Assembly (NCBI RefSeq): GCF_002810445.1
Contig: NZ_NEXS01000010.1
Location: 1 to 64,000, forward strand
DNA length: 64,000 nt
Reading direction: 5' to 3'
Source of the DNA: Advenella sp. S44
Lineage (GTDB): Bacteria; Pseudomonadota; Gammaproteobacteria; Burkholderiales; Burkholderiaceae_B
Every line of letters begins with the position of its first letter. Positions within the stretch are counted from its first letter, which is position 1. The position numbers were made by a program, and so were the translations under genes. The notes beneath the pieces are model-generated. The model saw only the letters and a program-made list of their open reading frames with translations, did no database searches and had not been told where the DNA came from. Shown here piece by piece: positions 54,465 through 63,194 of the stretch.

Positions 54465-55580
54465 TCAGGCTGCCTTTTTGCTGCTGGCTGCACTTTTGCG
54501 TGCGCGCGAGGCAGATAGGCCTGCCGCTTTCTTGGCCGTTTTCTTGGCCGCTGTCCTGGAGGTTTTCTTGCTCGCAGCAGCCGACTTTGCTGTCTTGCCC
54601 TTGCGGCTTTCGCTGGCGGCGGGTTTCTCTTTCTTGGCTACGGCTTTTCGCTGCGCGCCTTTGGCAGCCGATTTGGCTGGCGCCTTTTTGCTTGTCTTTT
54701 TGCTTGTCTTTTTGGCCGGAGCATCGTCCGATGCGGCGCCATTCTTGGATTGGGGCGCAGCCTTGGGAGGCGTTCTCTTGTTGGTTGCCAGGCTTTGCTT
54801 GAGCAACGACATAAAATCGACCACGTTGGTTGCCGCGTTCTCCGGCACCGCCTCGTCCAACTCATCATCCGGACGGTGGCTCACTTTATTGGCTTTCATC
54901 CGCTTTTTAATCACATCTGACAAGCGCTGCCTAAACTCATCTTTGTACTCTTGCGGCTTCCATTCGGCGCCCATGGACGCGATCAATTGTCCGGCCATTT
55001 CCATTTCCTGCCTGGAAATCCGGTAGTCACTGAGCTCGCCTTCCGGGATCCGATAGTCTTGCACATCAATCAACTCTTGCGGGTAACGCAACAGAATCAG
55101 CATCAGGGCTCGGCCTTGCGGCATAACCGCACACAGGTATTCCCGGGTGCGAATGACCACCCGCGCGATGCCGATTTTTCCGGCATCTCGCAACGTTTCG
55201 CGCAGCAGCACGTAGCCCTTTTCCGCTTTTTTTCCGGGCACCAGCACATAGGGTTTTTCAAAATAGGCGGGTCCGATATCGCTCGCATCGACAAAGGCTT
55301 CGACATCGACCGACTCCTTGCTTTGCGGGGCCGCATCGCGGATGTCGTCCGGCTCCAGAACTACATAATTGCCTTTGCTATATTCGAACGCCTTGACTAT
55401 GTCTTTCCACGGCACTTCTTCGCCCGTGTCGGCATTGACCCTTTCGTAGCGCACCGGTGCCTTATTGCGCGCGTCCAGCATTCGAAAATGCAAGTCAACG
55501 CGACGCTCGCCGGGCATGAGCGCAACAGGAATATTTAAAAGTCCGAAAGAAAGCGTGCCATTCCAGATCGGGCGTGCCAT
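54465..55580 (-). CDS. ku: NHEJ end-binding protein Ku
   Basis: A 371-residue protein. Residues 1-255 form the Ku core (MARPIWNGTLSFGLLNIPV start, YEYSKGNYVVLEPDDI-like FEYSKGNYVVLEPDDI). Residues 270-371 form a Lys/Ala/Ser-rich tail reminiscent of histone H1 (KKTSKKTSKKAPAKS and similar), much longer than in minimal Ku proteins. Such tails modulate DNA binding and LigD recruitment. It encircles broken DNA ends as a homodimer and hands them to LigD, encoded next. Confidence 0.97.
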   Translation of the reverse strand: MARPIWNGTLSFGLLNIPVALMPGERRVDLHFRMLDARNKAPVRYERVNADTGEEVPWKDIVKAFEYSKGNYVVLEPDDIRDAAPQSKESVDVEAFVDASDIGPAYFEKPYVLVPGKKAEKGYVLLRETLRDAGKIGIARVVIRTREYLCAVMPQGRALMLILLRYPQELIDVQDYRIPEGELSDYRISRQEMEMAGQLIASMGAEWKPQEYKDEFRQRLSDVIKKRMKANKVSHRPDDELDEAVPENAATNVVDFMSLLKQSLATNKRTPPKAAPQSKNGAASDDAPAKKTSKKTSKKAPAKSAAKGAQRKAVAKKEKPAASESRKGKTAKSAAASKKTSRTAAKKTAKKAAGLSASRARKSAASSKKAA

Positions 55581-55705
55581 ATCAGGTCCTTATTCAAGAT
55601 CATCAATGCGCCAAACGCAGCGCGAGTCCTGCAACAATCAGAGTCGGCGCAAAATGCGCCTCGCTATCAAATGCAACGAAACCGCAGATGTATCGCCTGT
55701 ATTGT

Positions 55706-56134
55706 TCAGGCCTGCATGACTTTTTGACCCAGTGCGTCGATCAGCGGCGTGCCGTCTTCGCGGTTTAAGGCGCCTTTTTGCGGCAAAGGCAAAATCTCCA
55801 GCACCTGCTCCGAAGGACGGCACAGACGCACGCCCTTGGACGTAATTACAAAGGGGCGATTGATTAAAATGGGGTATTCGATCATGGCATCCAGCAGCCG
55901 GGAGTCGGTCACTGCAGGATCATCAAGGCCAAGTTCCTTGAACAGCGTTTCTTTCTGGCGCACGGCATCGCGTACGCTGATTCCCGCCTTGTCAATGATC
56001 GCAGCCAACTCTTCCCGAGTAGGCGGATTATGCAGATATTCGATGACATTGGGTTCCACACCCGTATTACGAATGAGCGCCAGGGTCGTGCGTGAGGTAC
56101 CGCAACGGGTATTGTGATAAATCGTGATATCCAT
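55706..56134 (-). CDS. ArsC-family (glutaredoxin-type) arsenate reductase
   Basis: A 142-residue protein with the catalytic cysteine near residue 11 in YHNTRCGTSRTTL and the downstream Arg cluster in YPILINRPFVITSKGVRLCR. The length and motifs match the plasmid R773 ArsC type, which reduces arsenate with glutathione/glutaredoxin. There is no arsB, acr3 or arsR nearby, so a Spx/ArsC-like general reductase role is also possible. Its start faces the tandem-repeat region. Confidence 0.9.
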   Translation of the reverse strand: MDITIYHNTRCGTSRTTLALIRNTGVEPNVIEYLHNPPTREELAAIIDKAGISVRDAVRQKETLFKELGLDDPAVTDSRLLDAMIEYPILINRPFVITSKGVRLCRPSEQVLEILPLPQKGALNREDGTPLIDALGQKVMQA

Positions 56135-56320
56135 GACGGGGTCTCCTGTACCGATAATGGCTCAATCATAGCATCTCGCCAATCCGTTACGTGTAACGAT
56201 TCGCTGCATAAGCCGGTGTCGGGCCGGATCACCGGCGGCGAACGCAACCGGGCCTTAATCTCGTGGCGAGCACAATGGCGCTTGCGAGCCTGCGCCGCCG
56301 CCCGCCTCCGCAGCCGGGAT

Positions 56321-56380
56321 AAGGATCAGGGTAAGGATCAGGGTAAGGATCAGGGTAAGGACCAGGGTAAGGACCAGGAT
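56321..56380. repeat. Five-copy 12-bp tandem repeat
   Basis: Units of AAGGATCAGGGT, three exact then two variants (AAGGACCAGGGT, AAGGACCAGGAT), run head to tail between arsC and metY, just past the metY stop. The unit length is a multiple of three, but no gene is supported across it. It is a minisatellite-like locus and may vary between strains. Confidence 0.85.
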
Positions 56381-56416
56381 CCAGACCGGACTCTGACAGC
56401 AGTAGCCCGAGGGCGT

Positions 56417-57694
56417 TCAGCCCTTGCTTTGTTGCAATGCCTGGTCAAGATCCGCCACAATATCGTCAATGTGTTCAATACCGATAGAGAGTCTGACCAT
56501 ATCCTGGCTAACGCCAGCCTTCTCCAGTTCCTCTTCGTTCAACTGACGGTGAGTCGTCGTGGCCGGATGGCATGCCAGGGATTTGGCATCGCCAATATTA
56601 ACAAGACGCGTAATCAGTTTGAGAGCATCGATAAAGCGGGCTCCGGCCTGGGCGTCTCCACGCACACCGAAACACAGAATGGCCGATGGTTTACCGTCCA
56701 TATATTTGCGTGCCAGCTCATGCTCGGGGTGATCGGGCAGCCCTGCGTATTTCACCCAGCTGACCTGTTCGTGCTTCTGCAGAAATTGCGCCACCTTCAG
56801 TGCGTTCTCGCAATGACGCTCTACACGCAACGCCAGCGTTTCAATCCCCTGCAGAATCTGGAAGGCAGACAACGGCGCCAGTGCCGAGCCGGTATTGCGC
56901 AATGGACCGACACGACAGCGTCCGATAAATGCGGCTTCGCCAAACGCTTCTGTATACACGACGCCATGGTAGGCAGGATCAGGTTCATTGAGAACGGCAA
57001 ACCGCTCCTTGTATTGTGCCCATGGGAATTTGCCGGAATCGACCACGGCGCCGGCGATGGTTGTGCCGTGCCCCCCCATATATTTTGTGAGCGAATGCAC
57101 GATGATATCGGCGCCGTGCTCAAAGGGGCGGCACAAGGCTGGCGTTGCCACGGTATTGTCAACAATCAGCGGGACGCCGCGTCGGTGGGCGGCATCGGCC
57201 AATGCGCGCAGATCGACCAGATTGCCGGCTGGATTGCCGATGGATTCACAAAACACCGCTTTGGTTTTATCATCGATCAGCGCCTCCAGCGCCGCAATAT
57301 CATTGTGCGGCGCCATTTTGACTTCAATTCCCTGGCGCGGAAAAGCATGGGCAAAGAGATTATAGGTGCCGCCGTACAGTTTGCTGACCGAAACAATATT
57401 ATCGCCGGCCTGCGTAATGGTTTGAATGGCATATGTAATTGCAGCCATGCCCGAGGCAACAGCCAACGCGGCAATGCCGCCTTCGAGCGCGGCCACACGC
57501 TCTTCGAGCACGGCATTGGTCGGATTCATGATACGCGTGTAGATATTGCCGGCAACCTTAAGGTCAAACAGGTCGGCGCCATGCTGCGTATTGTCAAACG
57601 CAAATGAGGAAGTCTGGTATATGGGCACAGCCACCGCCTTGGTGGTGGGTTCCGGCGTATAGCCTGCGTGAATGGCCAATGTCTCTAGTTTCAT
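56417..57694 (-). CDS. metY: O-acetylhomoserine sulfhydrylase (MetY type)
   Basis: A 425-residue PLP enzyme of the Cys/Met metabolism family. The PLP-binding lysine lies in VHSLTKYMGGHGT, the aspartate that contacts the pyridine in PLIVDNTVATP, and SGMAAITYAI is the phosphate-cup region. The MetY-specific insert around GKFPWAQYKERFAVLNEPDPAYHG separates it from MetB/MetZ. It forms homocysteine from O-acetylhomoserine and sulfide. Monocistronic. About 65 bp upstream the DNA is AT-rich; no SAM or SAH riboswitch consensus was found. Confidence 0.94.
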   Translation of the reverse strand: MKLETLAIHAGYTPEPTTKAVAVPIYQTSSFAFDNTQHGADLFDLKVAGNIYTRIMNPTNAVLEERVAALEGGIAALAVASGMAAITYAIQTITQAGDNIVSVSKLYGGTYNLFAHAFPRQGIEVKMAPHNDIAALEALIDDKTKAVFCESIGNPAGNLVDLRALADAAHRRGVPLIVDNTVATPALCRPFEHGADIIVHSLTKYMGGHGTTIAGAVVDSGKFPWAQYKERFAVLNEPDPAYHGVVYTEAFGEAAFIGRCRVGPLRNTGSALAPLSAFQILQGIETLALRVERHCENALKVAQFLQKHEQVSWVKYAGLPDHPEHELARKYMDGKPSAILCFGVRGDAQAGARFIDALKLITRLVNIGDAKSLACHPATTTHRQLNEEELEKAGVSQDMVRLSIGIEHIDDIVADLDQALQQSKG

Positions 57695-58071
57695 TTCTTC
57701 ACCTTTTTTCCAAATCGAATCAGACAGCGCATATCATATGTTCTTTATGACATAACACACTGATCCCGCTTTATACCCGACCAGACTGATTCTGTCAGCT
57801 TTACTATTCTTCTTTACATATATATCAGGGAAATATGCCTTTTTATCACACAGCCCTCCGTTTTTACGCAGCAGCGCCGCCTGTTTCGGGCAGAACGTCT
57901 GTGCTTGCGGTAACCCTCGGGCGTCGTGCCCGTCAGCCGGACGAGTAAATGGCGCGGACGGCAAAAGTGACCTAATCCCGGCATCAATTGTCATATTTAC
58001 ACTATAGGGTGATTCTCCGTCAATGAGATAATCCAGCTTCAAATCCGTTATACCTCGTACAGGAACACAAT
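57695..58071. other. Divergent promoter region between metY and EamA gene
   Basis: About 380 bp without a convincing gene. An 86-codon minus-strand frame (57734-57994) has no ribosome site or recognisable motif and I leave it out. The region presumably holds both promoters. Neither a known riboswitch nor a clear operator palindrome is visible. Confidence 0.45.
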
Positions 58072-58998
58072 ATGGAACAACGCAAGGCAATTGACCACAA
58101 GGCCACCGGTCTGATGCTACTGACCTGCGCAATCTGGGGCCTGCAGCAGGTGGTTCTGAAGGGCGCCGCGCCAGACGTCGCGCCCGTTTTCCAGATTGCC
58201 CTGCGTTCTGGCATCTCAGCCGTCATGGTTTACGTCCTCATCTACGCTCGCGGCGGTCGCATTGTGCTTTCCGATGGAACCTGGAAACCCGGCATGGCTG
58301 CCGGCCTGCTTTTCGCGCTGGAGTTTCTGCTGGTGGCCGAGGGCTTGCGATACACGACCGCATCTCATATGGTGATCTTCCTTTACACGGCCCCGGTATT
58401 TGCCGCCCTGGGGCTTTTCTGGAAGGTGCCGGCCGAACGTCTGAACCGGGTCCAGTGGCTGGGCATCGCCCTGGCTTTTGCCGGCATTGTCGTGACCTTT
58501 ACCGGCCGTAGCAGTTTGGCCGATACCGGCGGCGCCAATCCGCTGCTGGGCGATTTGCTTGGCATCTGCGCAGCCATCGCCTGGGGCGCGACCACCGTCG
58601 TCATACGCACCACCCGCCTGAACAACTGCCCAAGCACGCACACCCTGCTGTATCAGCTGATTGCCGGTTTCGCAGTCCTGATGGTGGCCGCCGTCCTCAT
58701 GGACCAGACTTATTTCAATCCTACCCCGCGTGCCTTTGCCGCCATGGCATTTCAGATACTGGTGGTGTCCTTCGGCAGCCTGCTCCTGTGGTTCTGGCTG
58801 CTGCGGCAGTATTTGGCGTCCCGGCTTGGCGTCCTGTCGTTCATGACGCCACTTTTCGGGATTGCTTTTGGCGTATGGCTGCTAAACGAGCCGCTGGAAC
58901 CCAATTTCGTAGCCGGCTCGCTGATGGTTCTGATTGGTATATTGCTGGTCAGCGGTTATGAGTGGATACGACAAATCAGTGCCCGCCGTCGCAAGTGA
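58072..58998 (+). CDS. EamA/DMT-superfamily exporter
   Basis: A 308-residue protein with ten predicted membrane helices in two EamA repeats (about 10-140 and 155-295). Motifs include CAIWGLQQVVLKG near the start and a second-repeat LGVLSFMTPLFGIAFGVWLL. Family members export amino acids, purines or other metabolites. No regulator adjoins. The short gap (about 100 bp) to the LysE-family gene suggests two related exporters but not certainly one operon. Confidence 0.92.
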   Translation: MEQRKAIDHKATGLMLLTCAIWGLQQVVLKGAAPDVAPVFQIALRSGISAVMVYVLIYARGGRIVLSDGTWKPGMAAGLLFALEFLLVAEGLRYTTASHMVIFLYTAPVFAALGLFWKVPAERLNRVQWLGIALAFAGIVVTFTGRSSLADTGGANPLLGDLLGICAAIAWGATTVVIRTTRLNNCPSTHTLLYQLIAGFAVLMVAAVLMDQTYFNPTPRAFAAMAFQILVVSFGSLLLWFWLLRQYLASRLGVLSFMTPLFGIAFGVWLLNEPLEPNFVAGSLMVLIGILLVSGYEWIRQISARRRK

Positions 58999-59095
58999 TC
59001 GCATTTATAATTTGTTTGTCTGGCGCAGACTGATATAAGCCGGGAGGACTAGCGCGTCTTTGCCTGCCCGCAGAACCTTTTACCGGAGAGACAGT

Positions 59096-59707
59096 ATGAG
59101 TTTGGAGTTTTTATTCACATCCCTGATCGTGGTGATCACGCCCGGCACGGGCGTCATTATCACCATCGCTGCCGGCCTGTCGCGCGGACGCCGCGCCGCT
59201 GTCATCAGCGCTTTCGGCTGCACGTTAGGTATTTTGCCGCACATGTTTGCGGCCGTTACGGGTCTGGCTGCGTTATTGCATTCCAGTGCCCTTGCTTTTG
59301 AAGTGGTCCGGTATGCGGGTGTCGCCTATCTGCTATACATGGCATTGACCACGTTGCGCGAGCATGGCGCGCTGAAAATCGAGACCGGCGCCACACCCCG
59401 CTCCAATATGGAAGTCATTCGTTCCGCTATTGCCGTCAATGTGCTCAATCCCAAGCTGTCTATCTTTTTCTTCGCCTTTTTGCCGCAGTTTGTCGGCAAC
59501 CAGGCCGGCAGTCCACTACCGATCATGCTGGAGTTGTCTGCCGTATTCATGGCGATGACATTTGTCGTTTTTACCAGCTATGGCCTCTTTGCCGCAGCGG
59601 TTCGCCACCACGTGATTTCCCGGCCCTCGGTCATGACCTGGTTGCGTCGCAGCTTTGCCGCCGCCTTCGTTGCGCTGGGCGCCAAACTTGCCTTAACCGA
59701 TAGATAG
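59096..59707 (+). CDS. LysE/RhtB-family amino-acid exporter
   Basis: About 203 residues from the ATG at 59096, preceded by CGGAGAG. Six hydrophobic helices. The family signature TPGTGVIITIAAGLSRGRR replaces the usual PGP with PGT, and NPKLSIFFFAFLPQF is conserved in helix 4. It should expel a small amino acid such as homoserine, threonine or lysine by proton antiport. The substrate is undetermined. Confidence 0.92.
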   Translation: MSLEFLFTSLIVVITPGTGVIITIAAGLSRGRRAAVISAFGCTLGILPHMFAAVTGLAALLHSSALAFEVVRYAGVAYLLYMALTTLREHGALKIETGATPRSNMEVIRSAIAVNVLNPKLSIFFFAFLPQFVGNQAGSPLPIMLELSAVFMAMTFVVFTSYGLFAAAVRHHVISRPSVMTWLRRSFAAAFVALGAKLALTDR

Positions 59708-59715
59708 TCGCTCGA

Positions 59716-59750
59716 ACACCCTCAATATGAGGGTGTGCCGGGTGCACACC
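59716..59750 (+). terminator. Two overlapping hairpins after the LysE gene
   Basis: ACACCCTCA/TGAGGGTGT forms a 9-bp stem with a 3-base loop. Its right arm (GGTGT) can instead pair within GGTGTGC/GCACACC to form a second stem. The two are mutually exclusive. No T-run follows, so this is either a poor terminator or simply an RNA 3'-end structure. Confidence 0.5.
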
Positions 59751-59840
59751 TGCCCGCGCAGGACTTTTACCCAGTACTGGAATCAGGACGCACAATAGGT
59801 CTATATTTGGCAGGGACCGTCATGCAGTCCCCGCTGTCAG

Positions 59841-60554
59841 CTACATAAAATCAGAAACGCTTTCTTTGGTGTAGAACTCGATGTAATCGAGCAGCTTGTC
59901 TGATGCCTCGGCAGCCTTGTCAGGATCCTGCTCGCTGATGGCGTGAGCAACATCGGCGTGCAACCGGGCCATGGTTTCCAGGTCGTTCGATTTTTTGAAA
60001 TAAAAATACCAGAACCGGCGCGACAGCCCATGCATCAGGCGCATGGCGCCTTCGGCAAATTCATTCCTGGCTGCTTTCAGCGTTAATTCATTCAACATTC
60101 TGTCGGCTTTCAGAAACTGGTTCACATCGGCCAGCCTGGCCGAGTCCTTGAATTGCTTATGCAATTGCACAAAGGCAAGCCGCTCTTGTGGGGTGCAGCG
60201 CTTTGCCGACATCCGGCAGATAAGCCGCTCAACTTCCCGGCGCGTCTCCAGCAGCTTCAGTTGCTTGCGTATATTGATTTCGGGAATAAACAAGCCGCGC
60301 TGCGGCAAAACAACAATCAAATGCTCCCGGGCAAGCCTTTGGACAGCTTCACGCACCGGCGTGCGACCGATTTGCGTCAGTTCGCACAGTTGCTGTTCCG
60401 AAACCGAACACCCCGGCTCCAGCACGAGCATGGTGATGGCCTTTTCGAGTTTTTGATAGGCAATGTCGGTAAGTTTAACTTTAGGCTGCAGCGAAACGAG
60501 TTCGCCGACCGGATCTGGATCGTTCTGAAGGTTTGATGCGTTATCTGAGGCCAT
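59841..60554 (-). CDS. GntR-family (FCD-domain) regulator
   Basis: About 237 residues. The N-terminal winged helix (LTDIAYQKLEKAITMLVL, then LTQIGRTPVREAVQRLAREH) is followed by an all-helical FCD domain (about 110-230) with metal-ligand-type Asp and His positions (ADRMLNELTLKAARN, then ARLHADVAHAISEQD). The start is uncertain among ATGs at 60554, 60587 and 60617; none has a strong ribosome site. It is divergent from the hydrolase/dehydrogenase operon, which it probably represses. Confidence 0.9.
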   Translation of the reverse strand: MASDNASNLQNDPDPVGELVSLQPKVKLTDIAYQKLEKAITMLVLEPGCSVSEQQLCELTQIGRTPVREAVQRLAREHLIVVLPQRGLFIPEINIRKQLKLLETRREVERLICRMSAKRCTPQERLAFVQLHKQFKDSARLADVNQFLKADRMLNELTLKAARNEFAEGAMRLMHGLSRRFWYFYFKKSNDLETMARLHADVAHAISEQDPDKAAEASDKLLDYIEFYTKESVSDFM

Positions 60555-60631
60555 GATGTCACGAAAAAGTGAGCCGGAAACAGCCATTTTGCTGCCAGCT
60601 ATTGTGAAAAATCTCAAGCGTAAGTATTATA

Positions 60632-60649
60632 CAACTAATATATTTGTTG
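60632..60649. promoter_or_regulatory. Candidate GntR operator
   Basis: CAACTAATATATTTGTTG is symmetric at 16 of 18 positions and sits in the AT-rich divergent region between the GntR gene and the hydrolase gene. That is the usual place and symmetry for an FCD-type repressor site. Confidence 0.5.
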
Positions 60650-60726
60650 CTCACATCAATTCAGTCAACTTGTTTTTTCATTTCAATCGTCATCAATCAC
60701 AACTATTGAATCGTCATTATTCACCT

Positions 60727-61428
60727 ATGGATACACTGATCCACGGCACCGGTCCGGTCAAAATCATTGCCATTCACGGCATCCAGGGAACCAATCGGGT
60801 CTGGTTGCCGCTGGCTCGTCAATTGGCATCCCACTGTACGTTTATTCTGCCGAATCTTCCAGGCCGCGGCGAGCGACAGTCATGTAGTGAATCGGACATG
60901 ACGCTGGAAGCGTTTGCAACTGTCATTGAAGACACTGTGCACCAGTATATCAATGATGGGCAGCCTTATATTCTTGCAGGCTGGAGCATGGGCGTCAGCG
61001 TTGCCCTTGCCTTTCTTGGTCGAAAGCGGGCGGCCCTGCCCGACAAGTTGATTTTGCTCTCGGGCGTGCCCGATATCAGCCAGGTATCCTGGTTTACACA
61101 AACGACGCCAGCTGGCCTGCTGAGCGAAATACAAGAACGCGAACAGCGCCTGAAACTGCAGGACGCGGCGGACCATCATGCCGTCATGTGGACCTGGCAA
61201 TCCATTGCGCAGCGCTCATTGCGCGACCAATGTCAATCGGTGACGATGCCGTGCCTGGTCATGTCCGGCGCCCGGGACGAAGACTCGCCCTTGCTGCTGG
61301 TTACGCAGTTTAGCGATCTTATTGCAGACGCAACTGTTCTTACGATAGAGAATGCCGGGCATTCGCTTCTGACTGAAAACACCGACACGGTATCGGCCGG
61401 AGTTACTGACTTTCTGAACTTGGAGTAA
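60727..61428 (+). CDS. Alpha/beta hydrolase
   Basis: About 233 residues from the ATG at 60727. The core motifs are AIHGIQGTNRVW (oxyanion strand), the nucleophile elbow GWSMGVSVAL (Ser) and the catalytic His in ENAGHSLLTENT. It is a compact cytosolic esterase or lactonase of the meta-cleavage hydrolase size class. It is followed after three bases by the iron-dependent dehydrogenase, so hydrolysis probably frees an alcohol or hydroxy acid that the dehydrogenase oxidises (inference). Confidence 0.87.
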   Translation: MDTLIHGTGPVKIIAIHGIQGTNRVWLPLARQLASHCTFILPNLPGRGERQSCSESDMTLEAFATVIEDTVHQYINDGQPYILAGWSMGVSVALAFLGRKRAALPDKLILLSGVPDISQVSWFTQTTPAGLLSEIQEREQRLKLQDAADHHAVMWTWQSIAQRSLRDQCQSVTMPCLVMSGARDEDSPLLLVTQFSDLIADATVLTIENAGHSLLTENTDTVSAGVTDFLNLE

Positions 61429-61431
61429 AGC

Positions 61432-62715
61432 ATGAATTTTGATGATCATCTGTTTTTTTGCGCGCCTTCTCGCCTCATTATTCGAGAAGGCGCCAGACAT
61501 GATCTGGCACCGCTGCTGGCCAAGCTAGGCTATCGCAGCGGCATACTTGTTACCGACAGCTACTTCGCGGAACAAACCGCCTGGGTGAAGGAATATGTTC
61601 GGGCCGCCCAGGAATGCGGGATCGCCACTTATGTTTACAGCGGCGGAGAACCTGACCCGTCAACGACGCTGTGTGACCAGGCAACGCAACACATTCTGGC
61701 ACAGTTGCAAGAGGTCACGCCGGATCACGTTATTGCGCTAGGCGGCGGCAGCAATATGGACCTGGCCAAAGCGCTTACAGTCACGCTGCGCAGCAAAAAA
61801 CCGGTGGCCCATTATAAGGATGGCATCGGCAATGATGAACCTTTGCCATTCATCGCCATGCCAACGACTTCAGGCACGGCATCGGAGGTCACGCCCGGGG
61901 CGATTTTGATAGATCCTGACAATGCCACAAAAATTGCGCTTATGGACAATCGCTTACGACCGTTTATTGCACTTGTCGATCCGCAGTTCACATACACCTG
62001 TCCGCCGCGGGTCACAGCCGACGCCGGCATCGACGCGATGATCCATGGCATTGAATCGTATGTCACCATGGATTCGAACGGATTCGAACGCGGCAACAAT
62101 CCGGATCCCGGCTATAGCGGACGTACTCATTTGAGCAAAATGTTTGCCCGCGAATCCATCCGCCTGTGTGCCCAGCACTTGCGACAAGCCTACCGTAATG
62201 GCACCGACACACAAGCGCGCATTGGCATGAGTTATGCCAGCGTGTTTGCCGGTCTGTCTTATGGCAGCGCCGGATTAAATGCGGTGCATGGGATTGCATA
62301 CAGCATAGCCGGGCTAACGCATGAGACTCATGGCCGTACAAACGCTGTCATCCTGCCTTATGTGCTATATGAATTGCGCGAAACCCGTGCACAGGAGCTC
62401 AATGACATTGCCGGCATTTGCGGCATTGCGACAGAACAGCCTGAGACGATACTGCAACTGGTGCAGGAACTTCAGACACTGGTCGGCGAACTGGGCATTC
62501 CCAATAACCTGAAGGATTTCGGCATCAGTGAGGCCGATCTGCCGCGCCTGTATTCGGACGCCATGAGCGTGACCCGCTTGCGACATGCGTTTCCGGTTCC
62601 TGATACTGCCGATGCGTACCGGCGTATTATTGCAAATGCATGGGACGGCACTTTCTCGGACACGCCGGCACTGTCACTTGTCCAGGACAGCCCGCTTGAA
62701 TATACATCGGAATAA
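61432..62715 (+). CDS. Iron-containing alcohol dehydrogenase
   Basis: A 427-residue type III dehydrogenase. The nucleotide site is LGGGSNMDLAKA, then PTTSGTASEVTP. Metal ligands lie in DAGIDAMIHGIESY (Asp, His), NAVHGIAYSIAG (His) and HETHGRTNA (His). An insert with NNPDPGYSGRTHLSK is unusual relative to the 380-residue norm. It would oxidise a primary or hydroxy-acid alcohol with NAD(P). It starts three bases after the hydrolase stop. Confidence 0.93.
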   Translation: MNFDDHLFFCAPSRLIIREGARHDLAPLLAKLGYRSGILVTDSYFAEQTAWVKEYVRAAQECGIATYVYSGGEPDPSTTLCDQATQHILAQLQEVTPDHVIALGGGSNMDLAKALTVTLRSKKPVAHYKDGIGNDEPLPFIAMPTTSGTASEVTPGAILIDPDNATKIALMDNRLRPFIALVDPQFTYTCPPRVTADAGIDAMIHGIESYVTMDSNGFERGNNPDPGYSGRTHLSKMFARESIRLCAQHLRQAYRNGTDTQARIGMSYASVFAGLSYGSAGLNAVHGIAYSIAGLTHETHGRTNAVILPYVLYELRETRAQELNDIAGICGIATEQPETILQLVQELQTLVGELGIPNNLKDFGISEADLPRLYSDAMSVTRLRHAFPVPDTADAYRRIIANAWDGTFSDTPALSLVQDSPLEYTSE

Positions 62716-63194
62716 TCCGTCAATTCGCCGGGTCGTAGCGGACTGCCTGCCCGGTGGTCGCGAACTGCCGGACCATACATACGGCCAAAACCACCGGGCT
62801 TACGATTTGCTGCAGCCGCAGGCGCACTTGACACTTCACACTTGACTATCATGCGAGTGCGCTGCGCAAAACTCACCGCGGTCGCAAGCACATGTGTCAT
62901 TACCAATGTGCCCGTATCAATATCGTTTAACGCCGCGGCAATCGCTTAATGCGGCTGCCTTCGGCCAGTTCAGTCTTCCCTGAGCGGGGCCAATTGCTGG
63001 GAACGCCACGTCTGGCTCCCGCTGCAGAAGATCGCATTTTTCCAATGCATGAGCAGGCTCAACGCCCTGGTCGCTGATCATGAAACACCCAACGCTACAA
63101 CAATTGTAATATCACATCAGTCATATATTTATATTGCATTTCAGTGATATATCAGTTAAATTCAAGAAAAATATATTCGACAAGGAGACGGACA
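62716..63194. other. Intergenic region before the MFS gene
   Basis: About 480 bp with no supported gene. The first 380 bp are GC-rich and unremarkable. The last 90 bp (from about 63100) are strongly AT-rich with repeated ATAT tracts such as TGATATATCAG, and probably hold the promoter and an operator for the MFS gene. Confidence 0.45.

Noticed and set aside
53634-54518. Plus-strand frame of 294 codons opposite ligD
   Set aside because: LigD motifs cover this stretch on the other strand; the antisense translation is Cys/Arg-rich and non-conserved.
56321-56380. CRISPR-like array
   Set aside because: The 12-bp units are contiguous with no spacers, so it is a simple tandem repeat.
56114-57607. 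497-codon plus-strand frame opposite metY with a KDQG repeat
   Set aside because: It is antisense to a clear PLP enzyme, and the repeat comes from the 12-bp tandem array; no ribosome site or motif supports it.
57695-57994. SAM/SAH riboswitch or small gene upstream of metY
   Set aside because: No consensus core of any methionine-related riboswitch is recognisable, and the 86-codon frame has no ribosome site.
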